DNA of 64,000 nucleotides, taken from Pegoplata infirma. Taxonomy: Eukaryota; Arthropoda; Insecta; Diptera; Anthomyiidae. Below, one piece after another: positions 43,004 through 55,400 of the stretch. Under the pieces are notes generated by a model that was not told the DNA's origin, did not search any database, and worked only from the letters and a program-made list of their open reading frames with translations. Position 1 is the first letter of the stretch. The number at the start of each line of letters is the position of its first letter. A program made the position numbers and the translations under genes. The stretch covers positions 57,126,313 through 57,190,312 of the forward strand of contig OY992537.1 in assembly GCA_963921195.1 (NCBI GenBank). Reading direction: 5' to 3'.

Positions 43004-44290
43004 AATATTTCACACGACAACTTTTTTATAAAATATGATTTCACTCGAAAAATTTTCTATAAAATTTTATTTCACTAACAAATAATTTGACGCAAAAATT
43101 TTTATATAAGACTTCATTTCACGCGACAAATTTTCTTTAAAAAATATTTGACGGGACAATTTTTCTCTAGAAAATTATATAACACGATAAATTTTCAATA
43201 GAAAGTTCATTGACACAATAAAAGTGGTGTTCTAAATACATATTTTTTATAGAAAATTTAAATTAAAAAAAAAATTTTCAAGTGATAAATTTTCTATAAA
43301 AAATTATAAAATGAGGCAAGTTTAAAAAAAAAAAAATATTTCGCTTGACAAATTTCTATAGAAAATAATGTTCCACGAAAAACTGTGTATAGAAAATTAT
43401 TGAAATTGCCAATTTTGATCCAGAAACTAATATATCATTTTACAAATTGCCTATCGGAAAATATTTCATGAGATAAATTTTATATAGAACGTCAAGCAAA
43501 CAATTCTCTATTGTTTAAAACAAAGCAAAAATTTTTAAAAACTGCAAAAAAGAAAATACTCCGAGCAAGAAAGAAAAATACTCCAAGCGATAAATTTTCT
43601 AAAAAAAATATTTCACACGAAAATTTTTCTATAGAAAATTGACATGACAAATAAAAATACTGTAGAAAGTTATTAAATGTAACAAATTACAAAAAAAACA
43701 TTTCGTATGACAAATCTTTATAGAAAATAATATTACTCGAAAAATTGTTATAGAAAATTATATTATTTGAAAATTTTTTTCCAGAAACTAACATTTCGAT
43801 ATGATATTTTTAGTAGGAAGCTATATCATTTTAGAATTTGTCTATAAAAAAATATATCATTGGACAAATTCTATAAAGAATATTAAGAAAAAAAAAATTC
43901 TATAGAAAGCTAGATTTCTTGAAATATTTCCTACAGAAAGTGTACCATGCGAATAAATTTCTCCAATAAATTATACCATAAAAAATTATTCGATTTATTT
44001 TATACCATGCTAATATTTTTTTTATAAAAAATCATGTGATTAATTTTAGATAAAAAATTTATTATGTGACTACTTTTTTTATAGAAAATTATAGAAAACC
44101 ATCGGTTAATTTTTTATAGAAAATTATAGCAAGTTATATGTTTTCTAAAGAAATTTATAACCTGTTCATTATATCTTTGAAAAATTTAAACAATACAAAA
44201 TATTTCCTCCAAAAATTTGTATCATCCGACAATTTTTTTTATAAAACTTTATATCATGCAACAAATTTTCCATAGGAAATAAACATATAT

Positions 44291-44992
44291 AACAATATAT
44301 AACTTGATGCAAACATAATAAATCATATATGATTATACATCGCGTGAGATATTTTCAAAATTTTTTTAATGCAGTCATATGTAGTTATAAATAATTGAAT
44401 AATGATTCGGATTAAAAGGTGTACGGTTGATATAATTATATAAAATTATATGAGGGTCAATACAAAATTTGTTTTTCTGTATAATTTAATATAAAATTAT
44501 ATATATCCTATTCTGTTCCATATATAACACTATATGTTTCCATTTAACAAAAAATTTTCTAAGTTTTTAAGGCAAACTTTTAAAAATGTTCCTAAACATT
44601 TCCTTGTTAGGGTTATGTATATCACCTATCTGGTTCGAAGCGTATCCAAACATTTTTTTGTTTACCCGAGTAAAAAAAAAACTTTTAAGATCTAATTTGA
44701 TCTCAAAATTGGCTGTATCAAGTTTGATCAGATATTGATCTAATTGTATTATTTTAGATACAAAAATATAAAAAATGATACAATTAGATCCGAATTTTGG
44801 TCACATCTAAATAAATCCAGTTGATCTTATTTTATATAAATAAATGTAGATTTATCTATTTATATAAAGTCATATATATTTATGTATAACCTCAGATAAG
44901 AAAATGGACCCGCAATAAATATTAGATAAAATTGGATCTGAACTTATAAAAAATCATATAAAATTTAATATGATTGTATCAAATTATATATC
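44291..44992. other. Gene-free AT-rich stretch with a lone CCCGAGTAAAAA terminus at 44,665
   Basis: TATATAA and AGATCTAATT words dominate. CCCGAGTAAAAAAAAAAC at 44,665 follows TA and looks like the left end of the CCCGAG family. A possible partner end lies at 47,965-47,979 (TTTTTACTCGGG), which would make an outer element enclosing 45-47 kb, but the flanks do not match cleanly. Confidence 0.4.
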
Positions 44993-46755
44993 ATTACTAG
45001 CTATACCCGGTCCGCGTTGCTGGCACTAAGAAAAAAACTATTTTATATTGCATCTTAGTTTAAATATAGTGTCGGACAAAATAAAAGCACGGGTCCGGTC
45101 CCAGCTAGTAACCTTTGGTTTGAACCTCAATTAGCAGTAGAGAAATCTCAACAAAATCGGTTCAGCCGTTTTTGCGTGATTTCGAAACAGACAGACATAA
45201 CGTTAAGTATAGTACAAAGGGGCATGTAATTTAACGCATTTTTATCAAATCGTGTTAGTCGAAAGTTCCATGCTGCATCCTCGATTAGTACAATCTGTGC
45301 TGCAAATTTCATTGACATCAGTTTTGTCGTTTTTGTGTGATTGCGAAAGAGGAGGAAATAACTTTTTATTTATGAAAAACGGGAGTGATATTGTAAACCC
45401 TTTTGCCGAATCGCGCTATACATATGACCTTCAGCTCCCGCTCGGTTAGTTCTATCAGTAGTGACAGATTCGGCTTATCCGTTTTCGCGTGATTTCACAA
45501 CAGGCAGATATAACGTTCAGTATAAAACAAAGGGGCTTGTCAATTTACGCCTCTTTGTTCATGCGTGGTTAGTATAGTACTAAGGGCGTTGCAATTTTGA
45601 TCCCTTTTTCCAATAACGATCTTATATGGCCTACATATGCACTTGGTTAGCACTGTATGTGGTGAAAATGTCAAGAGAATCGGTTCAGCTGTTTTTGTGT
45701 GATTGCGAAACAGGCAGACAATGTCCAGTATAGTACAAAGGGGCGTGGCATTTTACGCCCCTTGTTCCAATCGTAGTATAACATGGCCTATAGTTCCGCA
45801 CTCGGTTAATACTATCAGTGCTGAAAATTTAATTAAAATCAAATCAATAGTTTTTGCGTTATTACGGAGCATGCAGAAATAAAATCAATTCAATACAAAT
45901 TTGTCCGATCACGCTCTAATTTGGCACACAGTTAGTACTTAGTTACTACTATCGTTGGTTAAAATTTCATCAAAATTGGTCCAGCCGTTTTATACATATA
46001 GATGTCATTAGTGGTGCAATGTAAAAATTCGATTTTGCCCAACCCACCGCCCACTGGCAAAAAAGCATGGCATTTTACGCCTATTTGTCCGATCACGCTC
46101 TAATTTGGCATATAGTTAGTACTTGGTTAGAACTATCTTTGGTTTAAATTTCATCAAAATCGGGCAATCCGTTTTTTATATATAGATGTCATTAGTGGTG
46201 CAATGTAAAAATTGGATTTTGCCACGCCCCTCCGCCCACACGCAAAAAATTGAAAATCTGACTGCACAGTGTTACTCCCTGGACTATTCTGAATATTTCC
46301 TGAAAATTTCATCAAGATCGGTCCAGCCATTTTCGCTTCCATAAGGAACATGCATATAGCAGATTTTTGCATTATTGAAATAACTTTCAATTCAATACAA
46401 AGTTGCATGGCATTTTCCGATACTTTGTCCGATAACGCTCAAATTTGGCACATAGTGAGCACTCAGTTAGTACTATCTTTGATATGAATTTCATCAAAAT
46501 CGGTCCATCCGTTTTTTATAAATAGATGTCATTAGTGGTGGAATGTAAAAATTGGATTTTGCCACGCCCCTCCGCCCACAAACGAAAAATCAAAAATCCG
46601 ACTTGCCAGTGTTACTCGCCAGGCTATTCTGAATATTCCCTAAAAATTTCATCAAGATCGGTCCAGCCGTTTTCGAGTCCATACGGAACATACATACATA
46701 CATACATACCCACATACATACACACATCCATTTTTATATATATAGATATCAAAAT
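44993..46755. repeat. Block of diverged tandem units with GGTCCAGCCGTTTT landmark
   Basis: It opens ACTAGCTATACCCGGTCCGC and closes with CATACATACATACA then TTTTATATATATAGAT. In the first half, units of about 200 bp share TCGGTTCAGC(C/T)GTTTTTGCGTGATT, AACGTT.AGTATA, TACAAAGGGGC and TTTACGCC. In the second half, units share GTCCGATCACGCTCTAATTT, TTAGTACT..GTTAG, CATCAAAATCGG, ATAGATGTCATTAGTGGTGC and GATTTTGCCACGCCCCTCCG. The last pair repeats at about 340-bp spacing (46,185 and 46,526). This is the most GC-rich repeat in the window. The superfamily is unknown to me. Frames at 46,154-46,408 and 46,526-46,765 are repeat translations. Confidence 0.75.
46683..46728. repeat. CATA microsatellite
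   Basis: CATACATACATACATACC then CACATACATACACACATC at the tail of the preceding block. Confidence 0.9.
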
Positions 46756-46962
46756 TTTTTTCTAGGGTAAGAAAATTATATGTTTGGTGAATGTATCGTT
46801 GACCTGTGGTGTAACTCAACCCAAACCAAAAAACACCAGGATTTTATATGTTTTTATGCAATTAGATCTAATTAGATCCACTAATATATGGCAATGTCTG
46901 GTCAAAACTCGGATGAAATTAAATCATATTTTATACAAGTAGATCATTTTTAATGCAAAAAC

Positions 46963-47888
46963 CCCGAGTAAAAAAAAGTTATATGATGCAATATTTAATT
47001 TTATATGAACAGATATGCTTTTATGTAAATCCATATTAATTTTGATCCGAAAATTGGCGGATCTAATATTATACGATTATATCAAATTCTATTATTTTTG
47101 ATAAAATAATATCAAATTTGATTAAGTTTGATCCCAAAAATGGGTCTATCTAATTGTATTAAATCATATCTTATCTGTTAAAATTAGATACATTTTTATA
47201 TAATTAGATGAAATCTGGTAAAATTTTTTGGAATTTTAAACGTGAAATTAGATATTATTTTATCAGATTGGATACATTATCAATTAGAAGAGTTTTTATT
47301 GCATTCTTCGGAATTTTTTTCGGGACTTAGCAAATTATTAAAAATTTGTAATTTTATTTTTTTAAATCAGTTATAAGTGATTTAAAATTCTAAAATATGT
47401 TTGTGGCTTAGAAAATTTAAAAACATTTTTTCGGAACTTAAAAATTTTTCAAAAAAAACAAAATTTTCCTAAAAACATTTTCAATTATTTTTTTACTCCA
47501 AAAAAAAAATTGCCAAAAAAATTTTGTGTCCGGAACTTTGGAAAATTTTCATAAAATTTTTTAGGACTTGAAATTTTTTTAATTTTTTTTAATTGTCCGG
47601 GACTTAGAAAATTTTGAAAAATTTTTTCGGGATATAATTAAAAATAAAATCATATATCTTTTTATCTGCCATATCTAAAAATTTCCGACCTTATATGTCA
47701 TATCTAATTTCATATAGATCGGTATATAAATAGACAGGAATATGTATGTTATCATATTAAAAAATAAGGAAAAATACAATGCTATACATAAACTTATATG
47801 CCCATATCAAAGTTCATGCATAACCATATATAAATATAAATAATTATATAATAGCATACATGATTATATCAGTTCTTTTTTACTCGGG
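46963..47888. mobile_element. 926-bp CCCGAGTAAAAA-ended element flanked by AC
   Basis: The left end CCCGAGTAAAAAAAAGTTAT and right end GTTCTTTTTTACTCGGG are inverted, and so are the nearby ATATGATGCA/GCATACATGATTATAT words. AC lies on both sides (46,961-46,962; 47,889-47,890). The interior is ATTAGAT/ATCTAAT and TATAATTAGATG words with repeated GGACTT(A/G)GAAAATTT units near 47,310-47,630. No open frame of note. Confidence 0.65.
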
Positions 47889-47890
47889 AC

Positions 47891-48597
47891 ATCCACCATT
47901 ATTCGGATCAAATTGCGTATAAATATATATTGTGTTACATATCATTATATATTGTATCATATAAAAATTTTTACTCGGGATGCAATTTTTAATCTCCATT
48001 AAGAAAAAAAGACCCAACCCCTTAATATGTTATTTATTTTCAAGCATACAACTTAAATAAAAAATCCTATAATTGAGGATTTTTGAAAATTTTTAAAATA
48101 TTTGTTTCGAGGAAAAATCTAATTGTAGCTTAAAATTGACAACCCTTAACAAATGCAAAAAGGTGTAGAAAGTGTAATGCAGTCGTTTTACACACATTTA
48201 TCCCCCCGGTATTGTGATAAATTGTTAGTTTAGGTTTTTTTTTTGTGTTGTGTTGAAAATTCATTTGAATGTTCTAGGTGTAACCATGGCATGTAACAGG
48301 AGAATTACTTTGTAGTTTTTATGAAGAACAGATTTGTTTTTATTTTTTTTGCTTTTCATTCAAATGATAGAATTTTTAATTTTTTCCATGCAGCGCTTTG
48401 CTTCTAAACTCAGCCGATTTTGGGATTTTTGCATTCTAGGAAAAACGTTTTGTCAAATTGCATTGAGTTTTGTATTTGCCACAAATAGAGGGTGATTTTC
48501 AAAAATATCAAAAGGTGGTTTTTATGTTCAGGTTGCGTATTTTGGGGTGGTAATTTTTTTTTGTCTGGTTATTACCAGTGAAATTTTTGTTTAACTA
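47891..48597. other. Gene-free stretch
   Basis: Includes a TTTTTACTCGGG terminus at about 47,968-47,979 whose partner is uncertain. The rest is T-rich without recognisable features up to the CCCAGC element. Confidence 0.4.
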
Positions 48598-49308
48598 CCC
48601 AGCAAAAAAAAATCGAAGTGGTGCAAAAAGAATAAGTGATTCACTACATACATAGTAGCTATATGTGCCGATCTTCATATTCCATAAGAAGTACTTTTAT
48701 AAGCACTTCCAAAACTGCTAAAAAAATGCCAATAATAACAACTTTCACCAGTTCTTTCCTCAATGATTTAGAAGTACCATTTTCATATGTGTTTACAAAT
48801 GCAATTGAAAAGTACAAATTTGTGGCACTTATTGGATTTGTTTTGTTGAATATTTTTTTTTATAATTTTATCTGATTTAATAAAAAGTTAAATTTTATAA
48901 ATGAATTAACTTGATATGCCGCAAAAGCGAATTTGTTATGTAAATTATGTTATAAAAAAATACAGTTTCCAGATTTTTGTTAAAATTACCAAATGACTCA
49001 AGAAGTGCTAAAAAGATAATATACGATATCTGATTTAAAATGAGAGAATTACTTTTTTTTATCTCTTCATTTTATTTATTCGATGTTTTTTTTAACTACA
49101 TGTATAAAAACATTTTTTTTTTATAATTTTTGGAGTTGTTTTGTAAATTATGTACAAAAAAAAACAATAAAAAGTTTCCAGATTATGGTAAAAATCAAAT
49201 GACTTAAAAAGTGCTTAAAGGGCTAAAAAAGATAACCAAAAAAAGGTGGTAGCCTTTAAAAAAGGGCTGAATTATAGCCACAAAATGACTAAAAACTCTT
49301 CTAAACAT

Positions 49309-50000
49309 TAGGGTATTCAATTAATCGAGGTTTTGGTTTAATCGGCTAATCGGGCAAATAATTAATCGCACTTAAAAAATTATGTTAGTAAAATCAACTG
49401 AAAATGTCAGTTAAAATAACTACTTTGTAAGTTGTTTTGGGGTCAACTACTTTTTCAGTTAAATCAACTAACAATGTTAGTTATTTTAACTGACAAAAAA
49501 CAACTGACTTATGTAGTAAAAACTACTTACATTTGTAGTCAAAACAACTAAAATGTAGTAAAAATAAAAAAATCAATATATAATTTTTTTTTTCAAAATA
49601 TTTTTCAGAAAAAAAAAATTGAAGACCAAATTTTTTCCAAGTTTTTTTTTTAAAAAAAAGTTGTGAAAAATAAAAATAACGATTTTTTTTTTTTTGGAAA
49701 AAAACTTTAAAACTTTTCAGAGATAAAATAAATAAAATTAACTACTTTAAATAACTGTTACTACATCACAGTACTTTTTTGTTAGTTGTTCAAAAAAACG
49801 ACTTAAAATAACTAACAGAAATAGTTGTTTGATATTTTTCATACAAAAACAACTGACTTTGTAGTTGAAAACAACTAACTACTGTAAAATATACAAATAA
49901 CTAACATGTAGTAACTTACATAATTTTCTGAGTGCGGGGTTGAGATTTAATCGGTTAATAATCGGATAAATTTGAATTATTCGGTTAACCGAATAATAAA
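49309..50000. mobile_element. Older TAGGGTATTCAA hAT-like fragment, split by a CACTTAAA element
   Basis: TAGGGTATTCAATTAATCGA and TAATCGG words at 49,309-49,368 resemble the opening of the complete element at 50,393. After the nested insertion, GGTTAATAATCGG and TTCGGTTAACCG continue to about 50,000. The right terminus is not identified. The same remnant is at 24,438-24,463 in the shorter CCCAGC copy. Confidence 0.5.
49369..49934. mobile_element. CACTTAAA...GAGTG element with AACTAACA words, CG flanked
   Basis: The left end CACTTAAAAAATTATGTTAG and right end CTTACATAATTTTCTGAGTG are inverted. The flanks are CG on both sides rather than TA. The interior is TTAGTTATTTTAACTG, CAACTAAAATGTAG and AACAACTGACTT words in both orientations. 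The ends are close to those of the element at 61,615-62,010. Confidence 0.8.
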
Positions 50001-50392
50001 AATTTTAATTGAATATAAAACTAAGAACTCTATGTACTTTTAAGAATTTTATTAATTTTATTTAAAATAAATCTTTATCCGATATGGCGAAGCTCTATAA
50101 TGTTAGCCCAAATAAAGATTTTTTGTATGGCACCCTGAAAATTTACCCTAAAATTGATACCCAAATTGATGCCGGGCTTAGATGCACCTCTAATAGAGTT
50201 TCGAATTCGGTACTATTATATATCAACAAGACAAATTGGTTGGTTTTCAAATTTGTTTTCTTTTATTTTTTAGGGCCGAAATTGCAATAATTTTATCGGT
50301 CGATATCTCCGTAATGAAAAAAGATATCTTAAGGATTGCAAAAGTAATTTGAAGAATAAGTGAAGTATTTTTAGATGTGCTAAACTAATTAT

Positions 50393-51217
50393 TAGGGTGT
50401 TCAATTAATCGGGTTTTTTAATTGTTCGATTAAACGATTAATCGATATTTGCCATTTTTAAATTATTCGATTAAACGAATCAAATTTTAAAATTGTTCGA
50501 TTAATCGAATAATTACAAATTCAGAAAAATGGGTACTTGAGTAAATAAACAACGGTAGTTACAAGTATTTTAACATTTTATTAACAACAAGAAAATAAAA
50601 TTATAAAATTCTGCTAATTTGTTTGAGAAAATTAAAAAAAAAATCATTTTGGAGATTTGAAAAATGTGTAGAATTAATTTCTACACATTTTTCAACAATT
50701 TATTTGAAAAATTTATATGGATAACCGATATCACAAAAAAAATTATATTTATTATCTGACTACATTTGGAAAAATCTTAAATTTGTAATTTTTTTTTTTT
50801 TATAATTTAGTGCGTTTTTGCCCAAAACTCGAAAATTTTGCCGATTTTAGCGCGGTCATGCAGTTAACCGATTTGGACCAAAATTGTATCAGGTACTAAT
50901 TTAGGTCGTTTAACAAATCCAAGCTTCAGGAGTAGCGAAAATCCGAAAACAAATTTGAAATAAGTACCACTCAAGTAAACATGACTGTTTTTTTGTAATT
51001 CCAACGGTAACATACATTTGGTTTGTTTATTGGACTTAAAACTTTTTAAAAATTATACATATTTCCATAAAAACCATATATTATTATTATTCGATTAATC
51101 GACATAAATTCTTCGATTAATCCTTTAATCGAAATTAGCAATTTTAAATTAATCGAACAATTATTAGTCTAAAATTGTTCGATTAATCGAACAAGAATTA
51201 ATCGACTGAACACCCTA
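50393..51217. mobile_element. hAT-like non-autonomous element, 825 bp, 8-bp target duplication CTAATTAT
   Basis: TAGGGTGTTCAATTAATCG at the left is inverted at the right as ...AATCGACTGAACACCCTA. CTAATTAT stands immediately outside both ends (50,385-50,392; 51,218-51,225). An 8-bp duplication with (C/T)AGGG ends is the hAT signature. Sub-terminal regions repeat TTCGATTAATCG and its variants many times, as hAT transposase-binding regions often do. The interior has no transposase. The intact ends and duplication suggest moderate age. Confidence 0.9.
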
Positions 51218-51910
51218 CTAATTATACATCATAAAATAATTCTCGGTTTTATAAGGTCCCGAACATTGCGAATATCTGAGTTAATGCAGTACTGTCAATC
51301 GAAAATCTAAATATCTCAAAAAAAGATAAATCACTTCTAAGGCCAGATTCGGATTAAGCGCATGAAAAACTATTAGAAAAATATATACATCCACATTTAA
51401 TTAATAATTCCTATTAGCTAAACTAAATTATTAAAAACATCGATTTAATCTTAACAATTTCAAGTCTAAATATTACATAATAAATATTATACATTGTTAA
51501 AAATATCGTTTTGGTTTTAATTATTATTAGTGTAAATACTAAAAAAAAAAAAATCTTAAAATCAATCCCAAAAAGTCATGAAATATGTACTTATCAAGAA
51601 GTGATGAAAAAATCACTTCTAAATCACCATATAAAAATTACATAATCACATCCAAAATGCCAAGAAATATATACTTCTAAAGAAGTGATGAAAAAAGCAC
51701 TTCCAAAAGGTCAAGTTATATTAACATCCCGATCACTACTTCAGAAGTTGTGATAAAGATGTTAATATATATGTACATACTAAACACTAGTGATATTGTG
51801 TGTCACGCCCATATAAAATTCATCAGTGTTTCAGCTGAAGAAGAAGTACATCTGGTTCATAAGTTGTGGTGAATTTTGTAGTGAATGGTAAGCTCTTTTT
51901 TTGCTGGGTA

Positions 51911-52940
51911 TTTCAATCGTTTTTATATTTTTTTTGTGGCGATTTGTCACATTTGTTAAGGTTTTATATAGTTTTATGGTTTAATGACGTTTTTATGTTT
52001 AATTTTGTTTTTCAACGTTAGTAAATTAACTTTTTGTCATCATTTATTACATTTTTATTTTTTTTATTTTTAAATCCCTAAAGTATAATTTTTCATATTT
52101 CTGCTTTTTTGTAAATTTAAATGGTAGAACTTTATAAAAAAACATGAAAAACTATTAAAAAAATATGTTTAAAATTATTATATGAATTTAATAAAGAAGA
52201 AACATAAACGTTTCAGAATAGTTGATTTTATAAACGGTTGAAAAATTTCAAATATATGAATATTTATATTTAATGATGATTCAAGCGAAATGTTCGTTAT
52301 ATGTGGTAAATACAAACTTTATAAATCCAACCATTACCGCCAAAATATTGTAAGTTTTTGAAAAATTATTATTTATACATATATGTGGTACTTGGCGGTC
52401 GTGAAAAATGTGAGCAAACTTTAATATAATGTTCGCTGTAAAAATTCGTAAATTATTAATTTTCGAAATTTATAGCACTTACAATTTTTAAACGGTATGG
52501 CTCAATATATTCATGATTTTTAATAACGCAACATTACACACACAATACATAAATATTAATTTTAATAAACCAACATTATTGCATAAATATGAACTCTGTA
52601 ATATACCAAAATAATAATAATCATAATGATGATGATGATAATGATTATTTTTGCAGTCTATTATAACAAATAAACTGAAAATGAATATATAATGTAAAAT
52701 TTAAATGAAATATTTCTATGGATTTTGCAAAAAAAAACGGCATTAAAAAAAAATTCTGGAAATATCCCTACTTTTTTACAGAGGTTTTTCTAAAAGTAAT
52801 GTAAAAATTTCTTGCTTTTTTTTAACAGCACCTGATTTCAGTCAAAATTACACATAAAACCTTAAATTACACCTGAAATTACTTTATCCAACACTATTGC
52901 AAAATTTGCTTTCAAAATAATCTAAATTTTAGCTTAATCA
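51911..52940. other. Gene-free AT-rich stretch
   Basis: Only a short (GAT)n patch near 52,628-52,648 stands out. No element ends or coding character were recognised. Confidence 0.45.
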
Positions 52941-53123
52941 TCAGGAAAAAGTACTTTTTAAAAAAAGGTACCAACATATTTAAAGTACCCAAATCAGTTT
53001 TATAAAAAACACCAACATATTTTTAAATAAATAGAATCGTGTCACATACGTTTTTATAGAAAGTACAAAAAAAAAGTACTTTCTATAAAAAGTACTAAAA
53101 TAGTAGTTTTTTAGAAAAAGTAT

Positions 53124-54065
53124 ATATGGGGCATTCCATGTCAAAACGGACACCTTGAAATTTTTTTTTTTTTTAGATTTTCCCAATTTGTTTACAGTTT
53201 TTAGTACCATTCGAAAACTCCTTCGTGGTAAATTTTCAAATTTTTTTGATGACCCGCTCAAAAGATATCGAATTTTAAAAAAATGGTGTTTGTTCCTTTA
53301 CTCAAACTTCTTCAATAATGGTCCAAATTTCAAATTTTTTTTTCAAAATTTTTGTTTTTTTACGTACTTAAAAAAAAAAAAATCCCAAAAAATTCTTAAA
53401 GGCGCTCTAGTATGCGATTTTTAAGTTTTAAAATTTAAATCTCATTTTTGAAAATGTTTGTACTCTTCGATTTTTTTTTTTAAAAAAATGTCGTTTTGTT
53501 TGGGAGCCCTCTTAGAAATTGGAGATAGGGTATTAGTTTGTTCCAAAGATATGTTAAGACGTAAAAATTAATGGCGGTCGGTCTTATAAAGGACCCCACT
53601 ATGACGCACCATTCGAGCAGTAGAAATGATTTTAAGATTGAAAACTTACAATAAAATTTTTTCAAAAAATTTTAAAAAATAGTAATAATCGTTATCCCAC
53701 GATCCTCCTGGGCAAGAAATTTGTAAAATCGATAGAAGTTTTACACAAAAAAATTTCAAAAAAAAAAAAACGAAGAGTACAAAATGAGATTTAAATTTTA
53801 AAACTTAAAAATCGCATATTAGAAAAAAAATTTTGAAAAAAATTAAAATTTGAACCATTATTGAAGAAGTTATGAGTAAAAAAAGTTTGAGTAAAGAAAC
53901 AAACTACCAATTTTTAAAAATTCAATATCTTTTGAACGGGTCATCAAAAAAATCTGAAAACTTACCATGAAGGAGTTTTCGAAGGTTACTAAAAACTGTA
54001 AACAAATTGGGAAAATCTAAAAAAAAAAATTTTAAGTATCCGATTTGACATGGAATGCCCCATAT
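53124..54065. mobile_element. Foldback F: short ATATGGGGCATTCC element with only module 1
   Basis: The left end is ATATGGGGCATTCCATGTC and the right end GACATGGAATGCCCCATAT. The left arm stops after the CTCTTCGATTTTTTT segment (about 53,480). The right arm includes one module (TTGGGAGCCCTCTTAGAAAT...GACGCACCATTC). The inner modules are absent, so the family occurs in at least two sizes. Confidence 0.85.
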
Positions 54066-54647
54066 GTACCAGGATTTTTTAAAAATAAGTGTTTAATAAA
54101 TACCATTTTATAAAAAATATCAAAAAAATAATTTTTCAAAAAAAAGAAATCATAATAATTGCTTTTTTATGTGCCAAAATATTACTTTTTTATGAAAAGT
54201 TCAAAATAGTACATTTTAATGAAAAGTACTAAAATATTGTGATAAAAGTTACTATTTTGTTACTTCTTACTAAAAAGTACTATTTTGGTACTATTTTTTT
54301 ATTAAAAAGTTATATTTTTGATCCTTTTTCCAAAAATGTGCTGTTTTGGTATTTTTTATTTAAAAGTACAATTTTTGTACTTTTTATAACAGTTTAAAAA
54401 AATTTTAATTAATGTTAATTTACTGTTAATCATCCGAAAAAAGTACTCTTTGATTAAAGGTACCATTATAATTTAAATTAAATATTTTAATAAAAAACAT
54501 CAACATTTTTTTTTTTTTATAAAAAGAAACATGTACTATAACTGTACTATTTATAAAAAGAACCATAAAAGTACTTTCTATAAAAGTACCATAAAAATAC
54601 TTTCTATAAAAAGTACCAATTTAATACTTTTTTATTAAAAGTTTATA

Positions 54648-55400
54648 CATATCGCTCATTTACTTGTATAGTGTCATAACTCAAAAAACGTGATTTTTGA
54701 GTTAACGATACAGAATTATTCGTTATATCATGCTTTGTTTCAACATTTCGTATTAATACACTCAAAATAATTACTCTGTTAAATACTCAGTAAAATGACT
54801 GTAAGTTCAATTCGACAGATATTTGACAAAGTTATCTGTCGAAATACAGATTTTAAGAAAATACTTCGTATTTTCTTGTGACCGAAAAACAAAATTTTGT
54901 AAGATTGGAGTTACTCGCTAAAAACTTGTAATTTTCACAAAAATAAAAAGGTAAATTTACAATTTGGAAGCATTAAAGCGGGAAAATTTAACAAAATTTT
55001 AATTAATTTAATTTTAATTAATGTTTTTGAAGCAGAGAAGTTTTACTCATAAAATGGATTTAACTAAAACTTTGTAAATTTACAGTTTTTTTTTGTAAAA
55101 TTTTGAACTCATAAATGCATTTAACTAAAACTTTGTTAATTTACAGAGTATTTTGGTAAAATTCTTCTTGGTTTTATCAGTATTTTACAGATAATTCTGT
55201 AAATTTACAGTTTTTTTTTGATCGAAATCATTTTACAGAGTTTTCTTCGTAAAATAACAAAAAATCTTGCTGGTTGGAAATCTATGGTATTTTCTGCTGG
55301 CTCAGCAGAGTATCTCTGTAATTTAACAGAGTGATTATTTTGAGTGTATCTTTTAAACTCACCGTTTGGGAAGAGAACACGCCATTATAACATTATCTAT
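54648..55400. mobile_element. CATATCGC element, truncated copy, carrying a CACTC insertion
   Basis: It matches 18,744 onward from CATATCGCTCATTTACTTGT through GAGAACACGC(C/T)ATTATAACAT, then ends near 55,400 without the right terminal repeat. Interrupted at 54,759-55,346. Confidence 0.8.
54759..55346. mobile_element. CACTCAAAATAATTACTCTG element, TA flanked with verified empty site
   Basis: The left end CACTCAAAATAATTACTCTG then TTAAAT is exactly inverted at the right. TA flanks it (54,757-54,758; 55,347-55,348). The empty site is ATTAATATCTTCTAAACTC at 18,847-18,865. The interior repeats TTTACAGAGT, GTAAATTTACAG and AAAACTTTGTAA words on both strands. A further confirmed TA insertion of this family. 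Confidence 0.93.

Larger units (their letters stand above)
40590..44290. repeat. Array of about 31-bp units with a TTTTCTATAGAAAA palindromic core
   Basis: Consensus by eye: TATCACGCGACAAATTTTCTATAGAAAATTA. Around a hundred degenerate units run over 3.7 kb in both orientations, interrupted by a MITE (41,214-41,402) and a mini-me-like element (42,641-43,003). The CGCGAC/CATGCGA step is the only GC-rich part. An open frame at 42,100-42,357 is array translation. Too diverged and interrupted for a classical satellite; perhaps the interior of a large word-repeat element. Confidence 0.75.
48598..51908. mobile_element. CCCAGCAAAA...TTTTGCTGGG element, 3.3-kb copy, TA flanked
   Basis: CCCAGCAAAAAAA at 48,598 and TTTTTTTGCTGGG to 51,908 are inverted, flanked by TA (48,596-48,597; 51,909-51,910). 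Further in, the ends carry GATTCACTAC (left) and GTAGTGAATGG (right), a degenerate continuation. It contains a CACTTAAA element, an older hAT-like fragment and a complete hAT-like element. The related copy at 23,621 lacks about 1.4 kb of this, including the hAT-like insertion. No transposase frame; presumably non-autonomous. Confidence 0.85.

Noticed and set aside
44665..47979. Single 3.3-kb CCCGAG element enclosing the 45-47 kb block
   Set aside because: The ends match as inverted repeats but the flanks are TA on one side and AT on the other, and a better-fitting pair (46,963-47,888) lies inside; left as a possibility only.
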